52,028 nt of DNA. Source: Candidatus Methylopumilus sp. (lineage in GTDB: Bacteria; Pseudomonadota; Gammaproteobacteria; Burkholderiales; Burkholderiaceae_B). Every line of letters begins with the position of its first letter. Positions within the stretch are counted from its first letter, which is position 1. This document shows, piece after piece, positions 1-7,699 of this stretch. The notes beneath the pieces were generated by a model, which did no database searches, had not been told where the DNA came from, and was given only the letters and a program-made list of their open reading frames with translations. The translations under genes were made by a program, and so were the position numbers. Location: the NCBI GenBank assembly GCA_021738045.1, contig JAIPCU010000004.1, forward strand, positions 1 to 52,028, read 5' to 3'.

Positions 1-2
1 CA

Positions 3-194
3 ACTGAGTGTTTAAAACGAGTACCACTTGATCAAAGGATTCGTCTGCTTGGAGTGCGTGCTGGAAGCCTACGACCGGTACAGGCGGCCGAGTACGTCGA
101 TCGGGCAGTGCAGCCAAGTCTGCCTTTTGAGTTTGAGTGGCGTAACGGCTCACAGCACCGGACAAAACAGCGATATATTCTCATTTGGATATAA
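3..194 (+). CDS. dinB: Y-family DNA polymerase (Pol IV-like), C-terminal fragment
   Basis: The reading frame is open from the window edge (codons starting at base 3) to a TAA at 192-194, so only the last 63 codons are present. The motif IRLLGVRAGSL resembles the RLLGVRVSxL strand near the end of the little-finger domain of DinB/Pol IV. It is followed by a short tail containing LPFEF, similar to the LPLF beta-clamp-binding tail of these enzymes. By family, the protein would carry out low-fidelity translesion synthesis. The catalytic palm lies outside the window, so ImuB or UmuC relatives cannot be fully excluded, although the RLLGVR motif favours Pol IV. The call rests on a short stretch of recognised sequence. 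Confidence 0.55.
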   Translation, partial: TECLKRVPLDQRIRLLGVRAGSLRPVQAAEYVDRAVQPSLPFEFEWRNGSQHRTKQRYILIWI

Positions 195-266
195 GTCAGT
201 GAGTTATCACTAAAATACTCCGCGTAAACTGAGTTGAGTGTATTAACATCATTCGTTATGCCCTAC

Positions 267-306
267 CGTTTTCAAGCGATCGTTTTCAAGCGGTCGTTTT
301 TCAGAC
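267..306. repeat. 14-bp tandem direct repeats upstream of the amidase gene
   Basis: Two adjacent copies of CGTTTTCAAGCG(A/G)T lie at 267-280 and 281-294, followed by a partial copy CGTTTTTCAGAC at 295-306. They end 15 bases before the amidase start codon, so they could be a regulator-binding site or simply slipped-strand duplication. The repeats are seen directly; the function is unknown. Confidence 0.6.
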
Positions 307-321
307 TCAAGGATATTAAAC

Positions 322-1731
322 ATGACCAATTTTGCAGATTTAGATCTGGTGGGTGTTGCTCAAGGCATTGCCGCTAAAAAATTTAGCTCGCAAGAGATTA
401 CGGCTTGGTCCTTAAAGCGCCTTGACACCATCGGTCGCACCTTCAACGCAGTCTTTCGTATTGACCACGAGCAAGCGCTGGCACGCGCAAAAGCGCTAGA
501 CACGCAGCAGGCGCGAGGTGATACACTCGCCCCTTTGCACGGCGTACCACTTGCCCATAAAGATTTGCTTGAAGTGGCTGGCCTTGAAATGCATGTGGGC
601 TCAAAGATTCTGCAAGGCAATATCGCCACAAATAATGCATGGGCGATCGACACGCTTAACACCGCAGGGCAGGTCAATTTAGGTGCACTGCATATGGCCG
701 AGTTCGCCATGAGCCCCACTGGCTTTAACGCGCACTATGGCCACGGGCTAAACCCTTGGAACCCGGCGTACGCCTGCGGCGGATCATCGAGCGGTTCGGG
801 GATTGCGGTGGCTGCTCGCTTGATCTTTGGTTCACTCGGTAGCGACACCGGAGGCTCGATCAGGAACCCTGCTGCAATGTGCGGCGTCACCGGCATCAAA
901 CCCACTGCAGGGCGTGTCAGCTTTGCTGGAGTATTTCCGTTATCGCACACGCTGGATTGCGTCGGCCCCTTAGCACAAACGGCACAAGACTGTGCTCGCC
1001 TCCTGACGCACATCAGCAGCCCAAACGCCGCTGATCCGTGGTGCACGCAACGTGCGAATGAAGATTACGAAGCGACCTTAGATGGCAACATCAAAGGTCT
1101 GCGCATCGGCGTGCCCCAGTCCTATTACCGCGAAAATCTTGACCCTGAGGTCGCACAGGCTTTGCAAGCTAGCCTAGATGTTTTAAAGGCACGAGGCGCG
1201 GTGCTAGTCGATGTTCAGGTACCCGATATGGCAAGCATCCATAAGATGGCAGCGATCGTTCTCACCGTTGAAGCGGCCACAGTGCATCACCGTTGGATGC
1301 AAACGCGCCGCGACGAATACGGTTCACAAGTACTCGCACGCACAGCCCCGGGCTTCACGCACAGTGGGATCACCTATCGCGAAGCACTTGACGCTCGGCA
1401 GGGCTTGATTCAAGCCTATCTTGACACCTGCTTTGCGAACTGTGATGTTGTGCATATCCCCACGTTAATGGTGCAAACACCCTCGATCGCAGCCACCACA
1501 ACCGGCACGCTTGACGAGGTTTTGCAATCCATCAGTGGGTTCACTTACTCGAGTCGTGCCATTAATTATTTAGGGTTTCCGTCAATGAGCGTGCCAGCTG
1601 GGCTTTCAAGTACCAACATGCCACTGGCGTTTCAATTGGTGGGTCGCCACTTTGAAGAAGCTAAACTGCTTAAAGTTGCGGATGCCTTTCAACGAGATAC
1701 CGCTTGGCATCGCCAACAGCCCGCAAAATGA
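322..1731 (+). CDS. Amidase, amidase-signature family (GatA-like)
   Basis: This 469-residue protein has the amidase-signature catalytic set. Lys80 sits in VPLAHKDLLEVAG, the serine-rich loop GGSSSGSG is at 153-160 (cis-Ser near 155), and the nucleophile Ser179 is in SDTGGSIR. The family hydrolyses carboxamides to an acid and ammonia through a Ser-cisSer-Lys triad. No gatB or gatC lies nearby, so it is probably a stand-alone catabolic amidase rather than part of the tRNA amidotransferase. The start ATG has an AAGGA-like site about 8 bases upstream. The TGA stop overlaps the next gene in an ATGA, so the two are probably translationally coupled and may act in one degradation pathway. The substrate cannot be read from sequence. 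Confidence 0.9.
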   Translation: MTNFADLDLVGVAQGIAAKKFSSQEITAWSLKRLDTIGRTFNAVFRIDHEQALARAKALDTQQARGDTLAPLHGVPLAHKDLLEVAGLEMHVGSKILQGNIATNNAWAIDTLNTAGQVNLGALHMAEFAMSPTGFNAHYGHGLNPWNPAYACGGSSSGSGIAVAARLIFGSLGSDTGGSIRNPAAMCGVTGIKPTAGRVSFAGVFPLSHTLDCVGPLAQTAQDCARLLTHISSPNAADPWCTQRANEDYEATLDGNIKGLRIGVPQSYYRENLDPEVAQALQASLDVLKARGAVLVDVQVPDMASIHKMAAIVLTVEAATVHHRWMQTRRDEYGSQVLARTAPGFTHSGITYREALDARQGLIQAYLDTCFANCDVVHIPTLMVQTPSIAATTTGTLDEVLQSISGFTYSSRAINYLGFPSMSVPAGLSSTNMPLAFQLVGRHFEEAKLLKVADAFQRDTAWHRQQPAK

Positions 1732-2633
1732 AAATCATTCCTACAGAGCACATACTCGGTGCACAAGTGCAAGGGCTAGAGCTCAGCCGTACACTCACCG
1801 ATACCGAATTTAATACCTTGGTACTTGCGCTTGGCAATCACGGTGTTTTAGAATTTCCGAAGCAAACACTGACGACTGCACAACTCAAAGCCTTTAGCCA
1901 ACGCTTTGGCGAACTGTATATCAGCCCAGGCGGGCGCGCGCAGGCCGAGGGGTTTCCTGAGGTCATGATCTTGTCGAACATGATGCAAGACGGCAAACCT
2001 TTGGGCCTGAGTGACGCAGGGCAATCGTGGCACACTGATATGTCTTACTCAAACATGATCGCGTTTGCTAATGTGTTGCACGGCACCGTTATCCCGCAAC
2101 GCGAGGGCAAGCCTTTAGGTGCCACACAGTTTCGCAATACCCAAGCCGTATACAACGATATCCCCCAAGAGTTGAAAGAACGACTCGCCCACACAACGAT
2201 CACCCATGACTTCAATAAGTTTTGGGACATGATGCGCACTCGCCCAAGTAGCACCCGCCCTGCGCTCAGTGACGAAGAAAAAAGCAAACGCCCTCCGGCC
2301 ACCCACCCCACTTTCTTAACCCACCCGATCTCGCAAAAAAAAGTGCTGTACGCCAATCCCGGCTATGCCATGAAAATCAACGAACTCAGCGAGCAAGAGA
2401 GTGGCGAGATTCTCAACTATCTTTTTGAATTGCAAATGCAAGACAAGTATCTTTACACCTACCGCTGGAAGAAAGATTCGCTGTTGATGTGGGATAACAT
2501 CGGCACGATGCACAATGCGGTCGCCGACTACGGCCCCGACGAACACCGTTACATCAGACGCTGTCAGGTCATGGCCACGCATTTTTATGGCGAGCAAGGT
2601 ACGGGCGCACCAATATTTTTCAAGGCAGCCTGA
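1728..2633 (+). CDS. TauD/TfdA-family Fe(II)/2-oxoglutarate dioxygenase
   Basis: The protein is 301 residues long if started at the ATG that overlaps the amidase stop codon; an in-frame start at 1704 would add eight residues and deepen the overlap. The facial triad is visible as His102-x-Asp104 in SWHTDMSYS and His262 in TMHNAVADYG, with 2-oxoglutarate-binding arginines in RYIRRC (274-278). Members couple 2-oxoglutarate decarboxylation to hydroxylation of a substrate carbon, often next to a sulfonate, ether or carboxylate. The tight overlap with the amidase suggests a shared substrate pathway, while the binding-protein gene downstream could supply uptake. Family assignment is firm; the substrate is unknown. 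Confidence 0.9.
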   Translation: MKIIPTEHILGAQVQGLELSRTLTDTEFNTLVLALGNHGVLEFPKQTLTTAQLKAFSQRFGELYISPGGRAQAEGFPEVMILSNMMQDGKPLGLSDAGQSWHTDMSYSNMIAFANVLHGTVIPQREGKPLGATQFRNTQAVYNDIPQELKERLAHTTITHDFNKFWDMMRTRPSSTRPALSDEEKSKRPPATHPTFLTHPISQKKVLYANPGYAMKINELSEQESGEILNYLFELQMQDKYLYTYRWKKDSLLMWDNIGTMHNAVADYGPDEHRYIRRCQVMATHFYGEQGTGAPIFFKAA

Positions 2634-2790
2634 TCTCGAAAAAACGCTAGAAGCGCACTCGTTGCATTTTGTGGATGGCCTTCTTAAAAGATGCCTCTAA
2701 AGCTTAGCCCCCGGTACGAACTGCCGGTCAGATCAAACAATCTTTTTATCGACTGTTGAACGCTTAACTCATTTTTACCTTGGATCGCGC

Positions 2791-3780
2791 ATGCCCCTTT
2801 CACTGATTGCAAGACAGGTTACGTCTTGTCTGATCCTAAGCCTCTTGGCTGTGCCCTGCTTTGCCCAAACGACAACCACCGCGAACTACCCCACGCGGGC
2901 GTTGCGTTTGCTCATCGCTTACACCCCGGGTGGTGCTACCGACATTGTTGGGCGCTTGCTTGCACAAGAACTTTCGCTACAACTTGGGCAAACAGTCGTC
3001 GTTGAAAATCGTGCGGGTGGTGGCACGCTCTTGGCGACCGAGGCGTTGCGCAAAGCAGCACCCGATGGGTATACCCTTCTGTTTGGCACGAACGCGTTCG
3101 TGATCACACCACTGCTACACGACACCCCAACGTACGATCCCGTCAAAGATTTTGAGCCGATTGCTTTGACAACAATCCAGCCTTTGGGGTTGTTAGTGGC
3201 TCCGCAAACACAACTCAACACCACTGAAAAGTTGATTGCTTACGCGAAGCAACATCCAGACAAAATTAACTTTGCCTCGTCTGGCAACGGTACTGCACAA
3301 CATCTTGCCGGCGAAGCATTTCGAGTTGCTGCCAATATTGACATCATGCACGTCGCCTACAAAGGGGCGAGCCCTGCCCTCATCGATTTGCTAGCGGGTC
3401 GCGTCGACATGATGTTTACGTCGTTGGTCGGCAATATGGATCACGTCAAAGACGGCCGACTGCTATTGCTCGCTACGACCGGCAGCAAACCCACACAAGC
3501 CACACCCACGATACCCACTGTGGCGCAGGCTGGCTTGACGGGGTTTGAAGCCTACACCTGGCAGGGCGTGATCGCACCGGGCGGCACGCCTGCGCCAATC
3601 ACTGCGCGACTTAATAGCGCAGTGCTGAAAGCGGCACAAGCGCCCAAGATTGTCGAAACCCTGGCGGCGCAAGGCATGGAGGTCAAAACCTCAACGCCCG
3701 AGGAGATGCGAGCACTGTGGGTGAATTATACGGCGCGATACAAAACTCTTTTGCAACGCACCAAAACCAATCTTCAATAG
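2791..3780 (+). CDS. Bug-family tripartite tricarboxylate transporter binding protein
   Basis: A 329-residue periplasmic protein with a signal peptide of about 25 residues ending in PCFAQ. The mature start YPTRALRLLIAYTPGGATDIVGRLLAQEL carries the typical Bug pattern in which a PGG-x-TD loop contacts a carboxylate ligand. Internal strands such as VAYKGASPALIDLLAGRVDMMF match the second lobe of the family. Bug proteins are greatly expanded in Burkholderiales and mostly lack linked TctA/TctB membrane genes, as is the case here. The probable ligand is an organic acid or amide related to the upstream amidase and dioxygenase, but this is inference from position only. Confidence 0.9.
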   Translation: MPLSLIARQVTSCLILSLLAVPCFAQTTTTANYPTRALRLLIAYTPGGATDIVGRLLAQELSLQLGQTVVVENRAGGGTLLATEALRKAAPDGYTLLFGTNAFVITPLLHDTPTYDPVKDFEPIALTTIQPLGLLVAPQTQLNTTEKLIAYAKQHPDKINFASSGNGTAQHLAGEAFRVAANIDIMHVAYKGASPALIDLLAGRVDMMFTSLVGNMDHVKDGRLLLLATTGSKPTQATPTIPTVAQAGLTGFEAYTWQGVIAPGGTPAPITARLNSAVLKAAQAPKIVETLAAQGMEVKTSTPEEMRALWVNYTARYKTLLQRTKTNLQ

Positions 3781-3835
3781 GCAAACATTGGCATAAGTTT
3801 TTAGCCTATGATTGCTGCACCTACACGGAGACCAT

Positions 3836-4417
3836 ATGGCAACCTTTACTTCAAAACGTTTTACTCAGCTCACCATCGATACTGTTGCGCCCGAAGCGCG
3901 CGACCTCGCGGGTGACATCTTAAAGATTTCGAGCGTTGGGCTCGCCGGCCCCTACAACGTCATGTTGCGCAGCCCAGTGTTTGCCGATCGCATGAAAAAA
4001 ATGCTCGACTATCTGCGCTGGAACTCTTCAATCCCAATGCGCTTAAGCGAGTTGGCGATTTTGATTCAAGCCCGTATCTGGACCTCACAAGTTGAATGGC
4101 ATGCCCATTACCCTATCGCCTTGCGCGAAGGCTTGCCAGCACATGTTGCCGACGATATCAAAGCAGGGATTCGTCCGCGTAACATGCAACCAGACGAAGC
4201 TGCTGTCTACGACGTTTGCACCACCATGACAAAGAATCATGAAATCAGCGATGAGCTGTTTAACAGTGCGAAAGCCATCTTAGGTGAACAGCAAATCGTA
4301 GACGTGATTGCCGTGACCGGTACCTATGTCACCATCGCAATGCTGCTCAGCTTAGGCGAAGAGCCCGTACCTGTCGGCAAGCCTTTACCCTTCCCTGAAA
4401 AAGCGCGTTCGGCTTAA
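3836..4417 (+). CDS. Carboxymuconolactone decarboxylase-like (AhpD-fold) protein
   Basis: A 193-residue protein, starting at an ATG preceded by CGGAG with 5-base spacing; an upstream in-frame ATG at 3812 has no comparable site. The segment ELAILIQARIWTSQVEWHAHYPIALREGL matches the central helix pair of the carboxymuconolactone decarboxylase/AhpD family. The redox CxxC of AhpD is absent: the position before the conserved E-W-x-x-H is not cysteine. It is therefore more like the non-thiol decarboxylase/hydrolase branch seen in aromatic or lactone degradation operons. It lies 55 bases after the Bug gene and faces the racemase-like gene, so a catabolic role is likely, but the substrate is unknown. 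Confidence 0.8.
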   Translation: MATFTSKRFTQLTIDTVAPEARDLAGDILKISSVGLAGPYNVMLRSPVFADRMKKMLDYLRWNSSIPMRLSELAILIQARIWTSQVEWHAHYPIALREGLPAHVADDIKAGIRPRNMQPDEAAVYDVCTTMTKNHEISDELFNSAKAILGEQQIVDVIAVTGTYVTIAMLLSLGEEPVPVGKPLPFPEKARSA

Positions 4418-4447
4418 CCCGAACAAGCACGGATTGCAGCATAACCG

Positions 4448-4471
4448 GCCAAGACAAAGAACCGTCTTGGC
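4448..4471. terminator. Inverted repeat between convergent genes, possible bidirectional terminator
   Basis: GCCAAGAC and GTCTTGGC form a perfect 8-bp stem around an 8-base loop. It lies in the 157-base gap between the converging decarboxylase-like and racemase-like genes, where a shared terminator would be expected. There is no T-run on either side, so it is not a canonical intrinsic terminator. Confidence 0.4.
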
Positions 4472-4574
4472 TGACCGTGTGCCAAACCGAGTCATACACC
4501 TTGTGTATTTACCTTGATCGAAAACGAGATGGCGCGGTGATCAAAGCCTGTCGAAGCAAGGGCGACTGACTCGA

Positions 4575-5666
4575 CTAATACGCGTATTTTTTAACCTGCG
4601 CCTCGTCCCAGTCAATTCCTGAACCGGGTTCGTTGCGCAGCACGGCTTGGCCCGCCACAATCTCAAGCGGGGTTTTTAAAATTGGGTTAGCCCAATCGAC
4701 ATATTCAAGCCAATGCGCAGTGGGTGTCACACACATTAGGTGTGCGCTAACCTCTGGAAACAAATGAGTCGACATCGGTAAGGCTGCAGCGTCAGCGATT
4801 GCAGCGGCCCGCAGCCAGCCTGATACTCCACCAATGCGCTCTAGGTCAGGCATGACATAGTCACTTGCCTGTGCAGCGATGGCACGCGACATATCGCGCG
4901 AGCCCCAGTAATTTTCACCAATCTGCACTGGAGTTTTCAACGCAGCCGCCACGCGCGCGCAACCTGCGTGATCATCCGCCCGCACGGGCTCTTCGATCCA
5001 GGTTAAACCCAAGTCATCTAGCGCATGACCTCGACGAATCGCCTCAGAGGGGTCTAAGCCTTGGTTGTAATCGGTCATCAGCCGAACGCCAACCGGCAAG
5101 GCACTTTGCACCGCTTTGACGGCCGCGACATCATCGTTTAAGTCAGCGTAACCCAATCGCAACTTCATGCCAGTGAAGCCACCTGCGAGTAATTCGTTCG
5201 ACTCGCGCGCCAAGGCTGCTAACTCAGCGCGTTGCCCCGTCAGCCCTAAACCGCAACTGTTGTAGGCAGTCACAGGCTTGAGTTGCCCGCCTAACAGGCA
5301 AGCCAAGGGTTGGTTGGCCTGGATGGCAAGTGCATCCCAAACCGCCATGTCGATCCCTGAGATGGCCATACCGACTAAGCCGACCGCTCCGAGCAGCGTG
5401 AAGCGCTGCGTCAGCAGACGTTCTATTTCGAACGGCACCAAGGGTTGCCCCACCAGCAGGCTCGCCATATCGTCAATTAGAGCAACTTGTGCCTTGAGTG
5501 CAAGTGGCGTAACGGCAAACAAATAACTACGCCCCACCACCCCCTCAGAGGTTGTGAGGTCAAGCAACACCATCGGCGCTTGACTGACGGCTCCGGTCGA
5601 GGTTTGCAATGGCCGTTTGATGGGCGCAAAGACTGCTCGTGCCGTGAGTGAATGAATAGTCGTCAT
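4575..5666 (-). CDS. Mandelate racemase/muconate lactonizing enzyme family protein (enolase superfamily)
   Basis: This 363-residue protein aligns with Pseudomonas mandelate racemase (numbering recalled from memory) with a constant offset of four residues through the barrel. Metal ligands are Asp199, Glu225 and Glu251, in MTDYNQG, IEEP and QIGEN. The His-Asp dyad is His301 (STHLF) and Asp274 (MPDLERIGG), and Glu321 is in HWLEY. Lys168 matches Lys164, but the S-specific base Lys166 is replaced by Arg170 (KLR instead of KTK). It should abstract the alpha-proton of a carboxylate substrate, giving racemisation, epimerisation or dehydration. The Lys-x-Arg change argues against simply copying the mandelate reaction. 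The NIPSNAP gene lies 29 bases upstream, probably in the same transcript. Confidence 0.88.
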   Translation of the reverse strand: MTTIHSLTARAVFAPIKRPLQTSTGAVSQAPMVLLDLTTSEGVVGRSYLFAVTPLALKAQVALIDDMASLLVGQPLVPFEIERLLTQRFTLLGAVGLVGMAISGIDMAVWDALAIQANQPLACLLGGQLKPVTAYNSCGLGLTGQRAELAALARESNELLAGGFTGMKLRLGYADLNDDVAAVKAVQSALPVGVRLMTDYNQGLDPSEAIRRGHALDDLGLTWIEEPVRADDHAGCARVAAALKTPVQIGENYWGSRDMSRAIAAQASDYVMPDLERIGGVSGWLRAAAIADAAALPMSTHLFPEVSAHLMCVTPTAHWLEYVDWANPILKTPLEIVAGQAVLRNEPGSGIDWDEAQVKKYAY

Positions 5667-5695
5667 TGCTTCGCCTCCGATGGAAAGACTGCAGA

Positions 5696-6022
5696 TTATT
5701 TCAGTTTTGAAAACTCAGTGGGTTTCAAAATTGTGCGCGAAACACCTGCAAGCAAAGCGCCATCTTTTTCAGATGCGGCGCGTGCAGCCAACCACTTTGG
5801 ATCCGCCATAAACGTCGCCGAGGCGCGATCTCGATGGTTCATGTCGTCCCATTCAAGCATGTAATAAAAGTCATTAGTGTTCTCGCCAATATCGACGGTC
5901 CAGAAGCCCACAGGACGAAAGTCGTGGGTTTTCCAGATTGGCACCGTGTGATTAGCAAACCGCTCAATCAAGGCGGGCAATTTACCTGGGGCGGCGTGAT
6001 AGACGCGAAGTTCATAAATCAT
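5696..6022 (-). CDS. NIPSNAP family protein
   Basis: A 108-residue protein with the NIPSNAP ferredoxin-like alpha/beta barrel signature: MIYELRVYHAAPGK at the start, then WTVDIGENTNDFYYMLEWDDMNHRDRA, then a final segment containing ILKPTEFS. Bacterial NIPSNAP proteins are small dimeric barrels of uncertain function, often found in operons for degradation of carboxylic or aromatic acids. An AGGAG sits 8 bases before the start codon. The gene is immediately upstream of the racemase-like gene on the same strand, so co-expression is likely. No biochemical role can be derived from the sequence. Confidence 0.85.
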   Translation of the reverse strand: MIYELRVYHAAPGKLPALIERFANHTVPIWKTHDFRPVGFWTVDIGENTNDFYYMLEWDDMNHRDRASATFMADPKWLAARAASEKDGALLAGVSRTILKPTEFSKLK

Positions 6023-6169
6023 GGGGTTGTCTCCTGATGGTAGGTATTTTTTATGAATACTAAGAACTTAGCTCTGATCATAACCAGAACTGCCGCCTCA
6101 TGAACGAGAATATACTATTGGTCTGATCTTGGGTCTGTCACCCAGTCTGTCTACAAAAGGTAACCTAAA

Positions 6170-6517
6170 GTGACTACATTGCAAAAAATTGATACAACGC
6201 TGGGCACTGGTGCAGAAGCAGTCCCAGGTAAACACGTGTCGGTACACTACACCGGCTGGCTCTTTGACGCTGCCGCTGCAGACCAAAAAGGTACCAAGTT
6301 TGATAGCTCGCTCGATCGCGGTCAATTGTTTGACTTCCCGCTCGCCGCTGGCCACGTCATTAAAGGTTGGGATGAAGGCGTTGCTGGCATGAAGGTCGGT
6401 GGCAAGCGCACGCTGATTATCCCGTCAGAGATGGGCTATGGTGCACGCGGCGCGGGCGGCGTGATTCCTCCTAATGCGGTCTTAGTGTTTGATGTCGAAC
6501 TTCATGGCGTCGAGTAA
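6170..6517 (+). CDS. FKBP-type peptidyl-prolyl cis-trans isomerase
   Basis: A 115-residue single-domain FKBP with a GTG start preceded by AAAAGG. The core motifs [76 protein letters not shown] give the aromatic FK506-binding pocket, including the central Trp and Tyr. It has no signal peptide and should catalyse proline cis-trans isomerisation in the cytoplasm. Length matches stand-alone FKBP12-like bacterial isomerases. It stands alone between a minus-strand operon and a small putative reading frame, and is probably transcribed from its own promoter; a TATACT hexamer lies at 6111-6116. Confidence 0.95.
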   Translation: MTTLQKIDTTLGTGAEAVPGKHVSVHYTGWLFDAAAADQKGTKFDSSLDRGQLFDFPLAAGHVIKGWDEGVAGMKVGGKRTLIIPSEMGYGARGAGGVIPPNAVLVFDVELHGVE

Positions 6518-6554
6518 CGCGCAATAGGTCATCGCGCGGCGGGGTATCGCAGTT

Positions 6555-6683
6555 ATGTTTTTTATATTAAAGTCGACTAGATTTTTCATAACATTACTCG
6601 CACTGGTAGCCATGCAAACACTCATTATTCGCAACACTGCCGTTGAGCGCGACGGACGCCCTTTGGGGCGGTCATTGTCGTGA
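6555..6683 (+). CDS. Possible small hydrophobic protein overlapping the next gene
   Basis: A 42-codon frame, starting ATG TTT TTT ATA, encodes a short peptide with one hydrophobic stretch (FFITLLALVAMQTLII). It ends in TGA overlapping the GTG start of the following Bug gene as GTGA. That arrangement would allow translational coupling. There is no clear ribosome binding site and no recognised family, so it may be a chance reading frame or a short upstream peptide. Confidence 0.2.
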   Translation: MFFILKSTRFFITLLALVAMQTLIIRNTAVERDGRPLGRSLS

Positions 6684-7633
6684 AGCAAATTCTTGCAGGC
6701 TTGAGCCTCCTGCTGTGCCATGCGCTCGCGCAAGCGCAGCCCTCTGTCATACGCTTGATGGTTGGGTTTCCAGCCGGTGGCGGGACCGACGCGATCGCCC
6801 GCATGCTTAGCGAGCAACTCGGCCCGGCCTTAGGCGCAAACGTGATTGTCGAAAACAAAGCTGGCGCTGGTGGGCAAATCGCGGCTCAGGCGCTTAAAGC
6901 CGCGGCCAAAGATGGTTCGGTGCTGTTTTTATCGCATGACCACACGATTTCAATTTTGCCCTTGGTGCTTAAAAATCCTGGCTTTCAACCACAACAAGAT
7001 TTCACCCCAGTCGCGGGCTTTGCCTCGTTCGCCAATGGCTTGGCGGTTTCGCCTGGCACACCAGCCACCTCGTACGCACAATATCTTGACTGGCTTCGCT
7101 CGACAGATCGCGCACGGTTATCTGTCGGGATCCCAGCACCGGCTTCCGTGCCTGAATTTTTAGTCAAAGCCTTAGCGACGCAAGCCAAGCTCGATTTGCA
7201 ACCGGTGCCCTACCGCGGTAGCGCACCGATGTTGATCGACATGCTGGGCAATCAGATCCCGGCAGGCGTTGCCTCGGTGCCAGACTTTATCGAATACATC
7301 AAGGCCGGTAAGGTTCGAATGTTGGCTGTACTAGGTACGCATCGACAAGCCTTGTTGCCAGACGTGCCCACGCTCGCCGAACTCGGGCTGACAGGCTTTA
7401 ACGACTTACCCTATTACGGTATTTTTGCACCTGCCGGCACACCACCGCAAGTGACGGCACGCTATGCAGTAGCTATCGAAAAAGTGTTGCAACAACCGCA
7501 GCTACGCGAACGCCTGCAAGGTTTAGGTCTAACGGTTGAATTCATGTCCTCGCTCGCGTTAGCCGAGCGCGAGCGTACCTACTCACAAAGTTGGGCCCGC
7601 TTGATTCAAAGCAATGGGTTTATTCCACAGTAA
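6680..7633 (+). CDS. Bug-family tripartite tricarboxylate transporter binding protein
   Basis: A 317-residue periplasmic binding protein starting at GTG. The signal peptide is about 20 residues (QILAGLSLLLCHALAQA, cut before QP). The family motif IRLMVGFPAGGGTDAIARMLSEQL opens the mature protein, and the second-lobe segment VPYRGSAPMLIDMLGNQIPAGVAS matches Bug proteins. It is a second, clearly different copy from the gene at 2791-3780; the two share only family-level similarity by eye. No transporter membrane subunits lie nearby. The ligand is unknown, and Bug proteins may also act as ligand sensors. Confidence 0.9.
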   Translation: MKQILAGLSLLLCHALAQAQPSVIRLMVGFPAGGGTDAIARMLSEQLGPALGANVIVENKAGAGGQIAAQALKAAAKDGSVLFLSHDHTISILPLVLKNPGFQPQQDFTPVAGFASFANGLAVSPGTPATSYAQYLDWLRSTDRARLSVGIPAPASVPEFLVKALATQAKLDLQPVPYRGSAPMLIDMLGNQIPAGVASVPDFIEYIKAGKVRMLAVLGTHRQALLPDVPTLAELGLTGFNDLPYYGIFAPAGTPPQVTARYAVAIEKVLQQPQLRERLQGLGLTVEFMSSLALAERERTYSQSWARLIQSNGFIPQ

Positions 7634-7699
7634 AATATCAATTCATCGTCCTGCCAAAATCCTGGCATCGCCCTCGGTTGCACTGAATCACCTAAACTC

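Noticed and set aside
28-213. A 61-codon plus-strand frame near the window start
   Set aside because: It overlaps the better-supported Pol IV-like C-terminus in another frame and shows no recognisable protein features.
7652-7667. Small inverted repeat TGCCA-TGGCA after the second Bug gene
   Set aside because: Only five base pairs with no T-run, so not convincing as a terminator.
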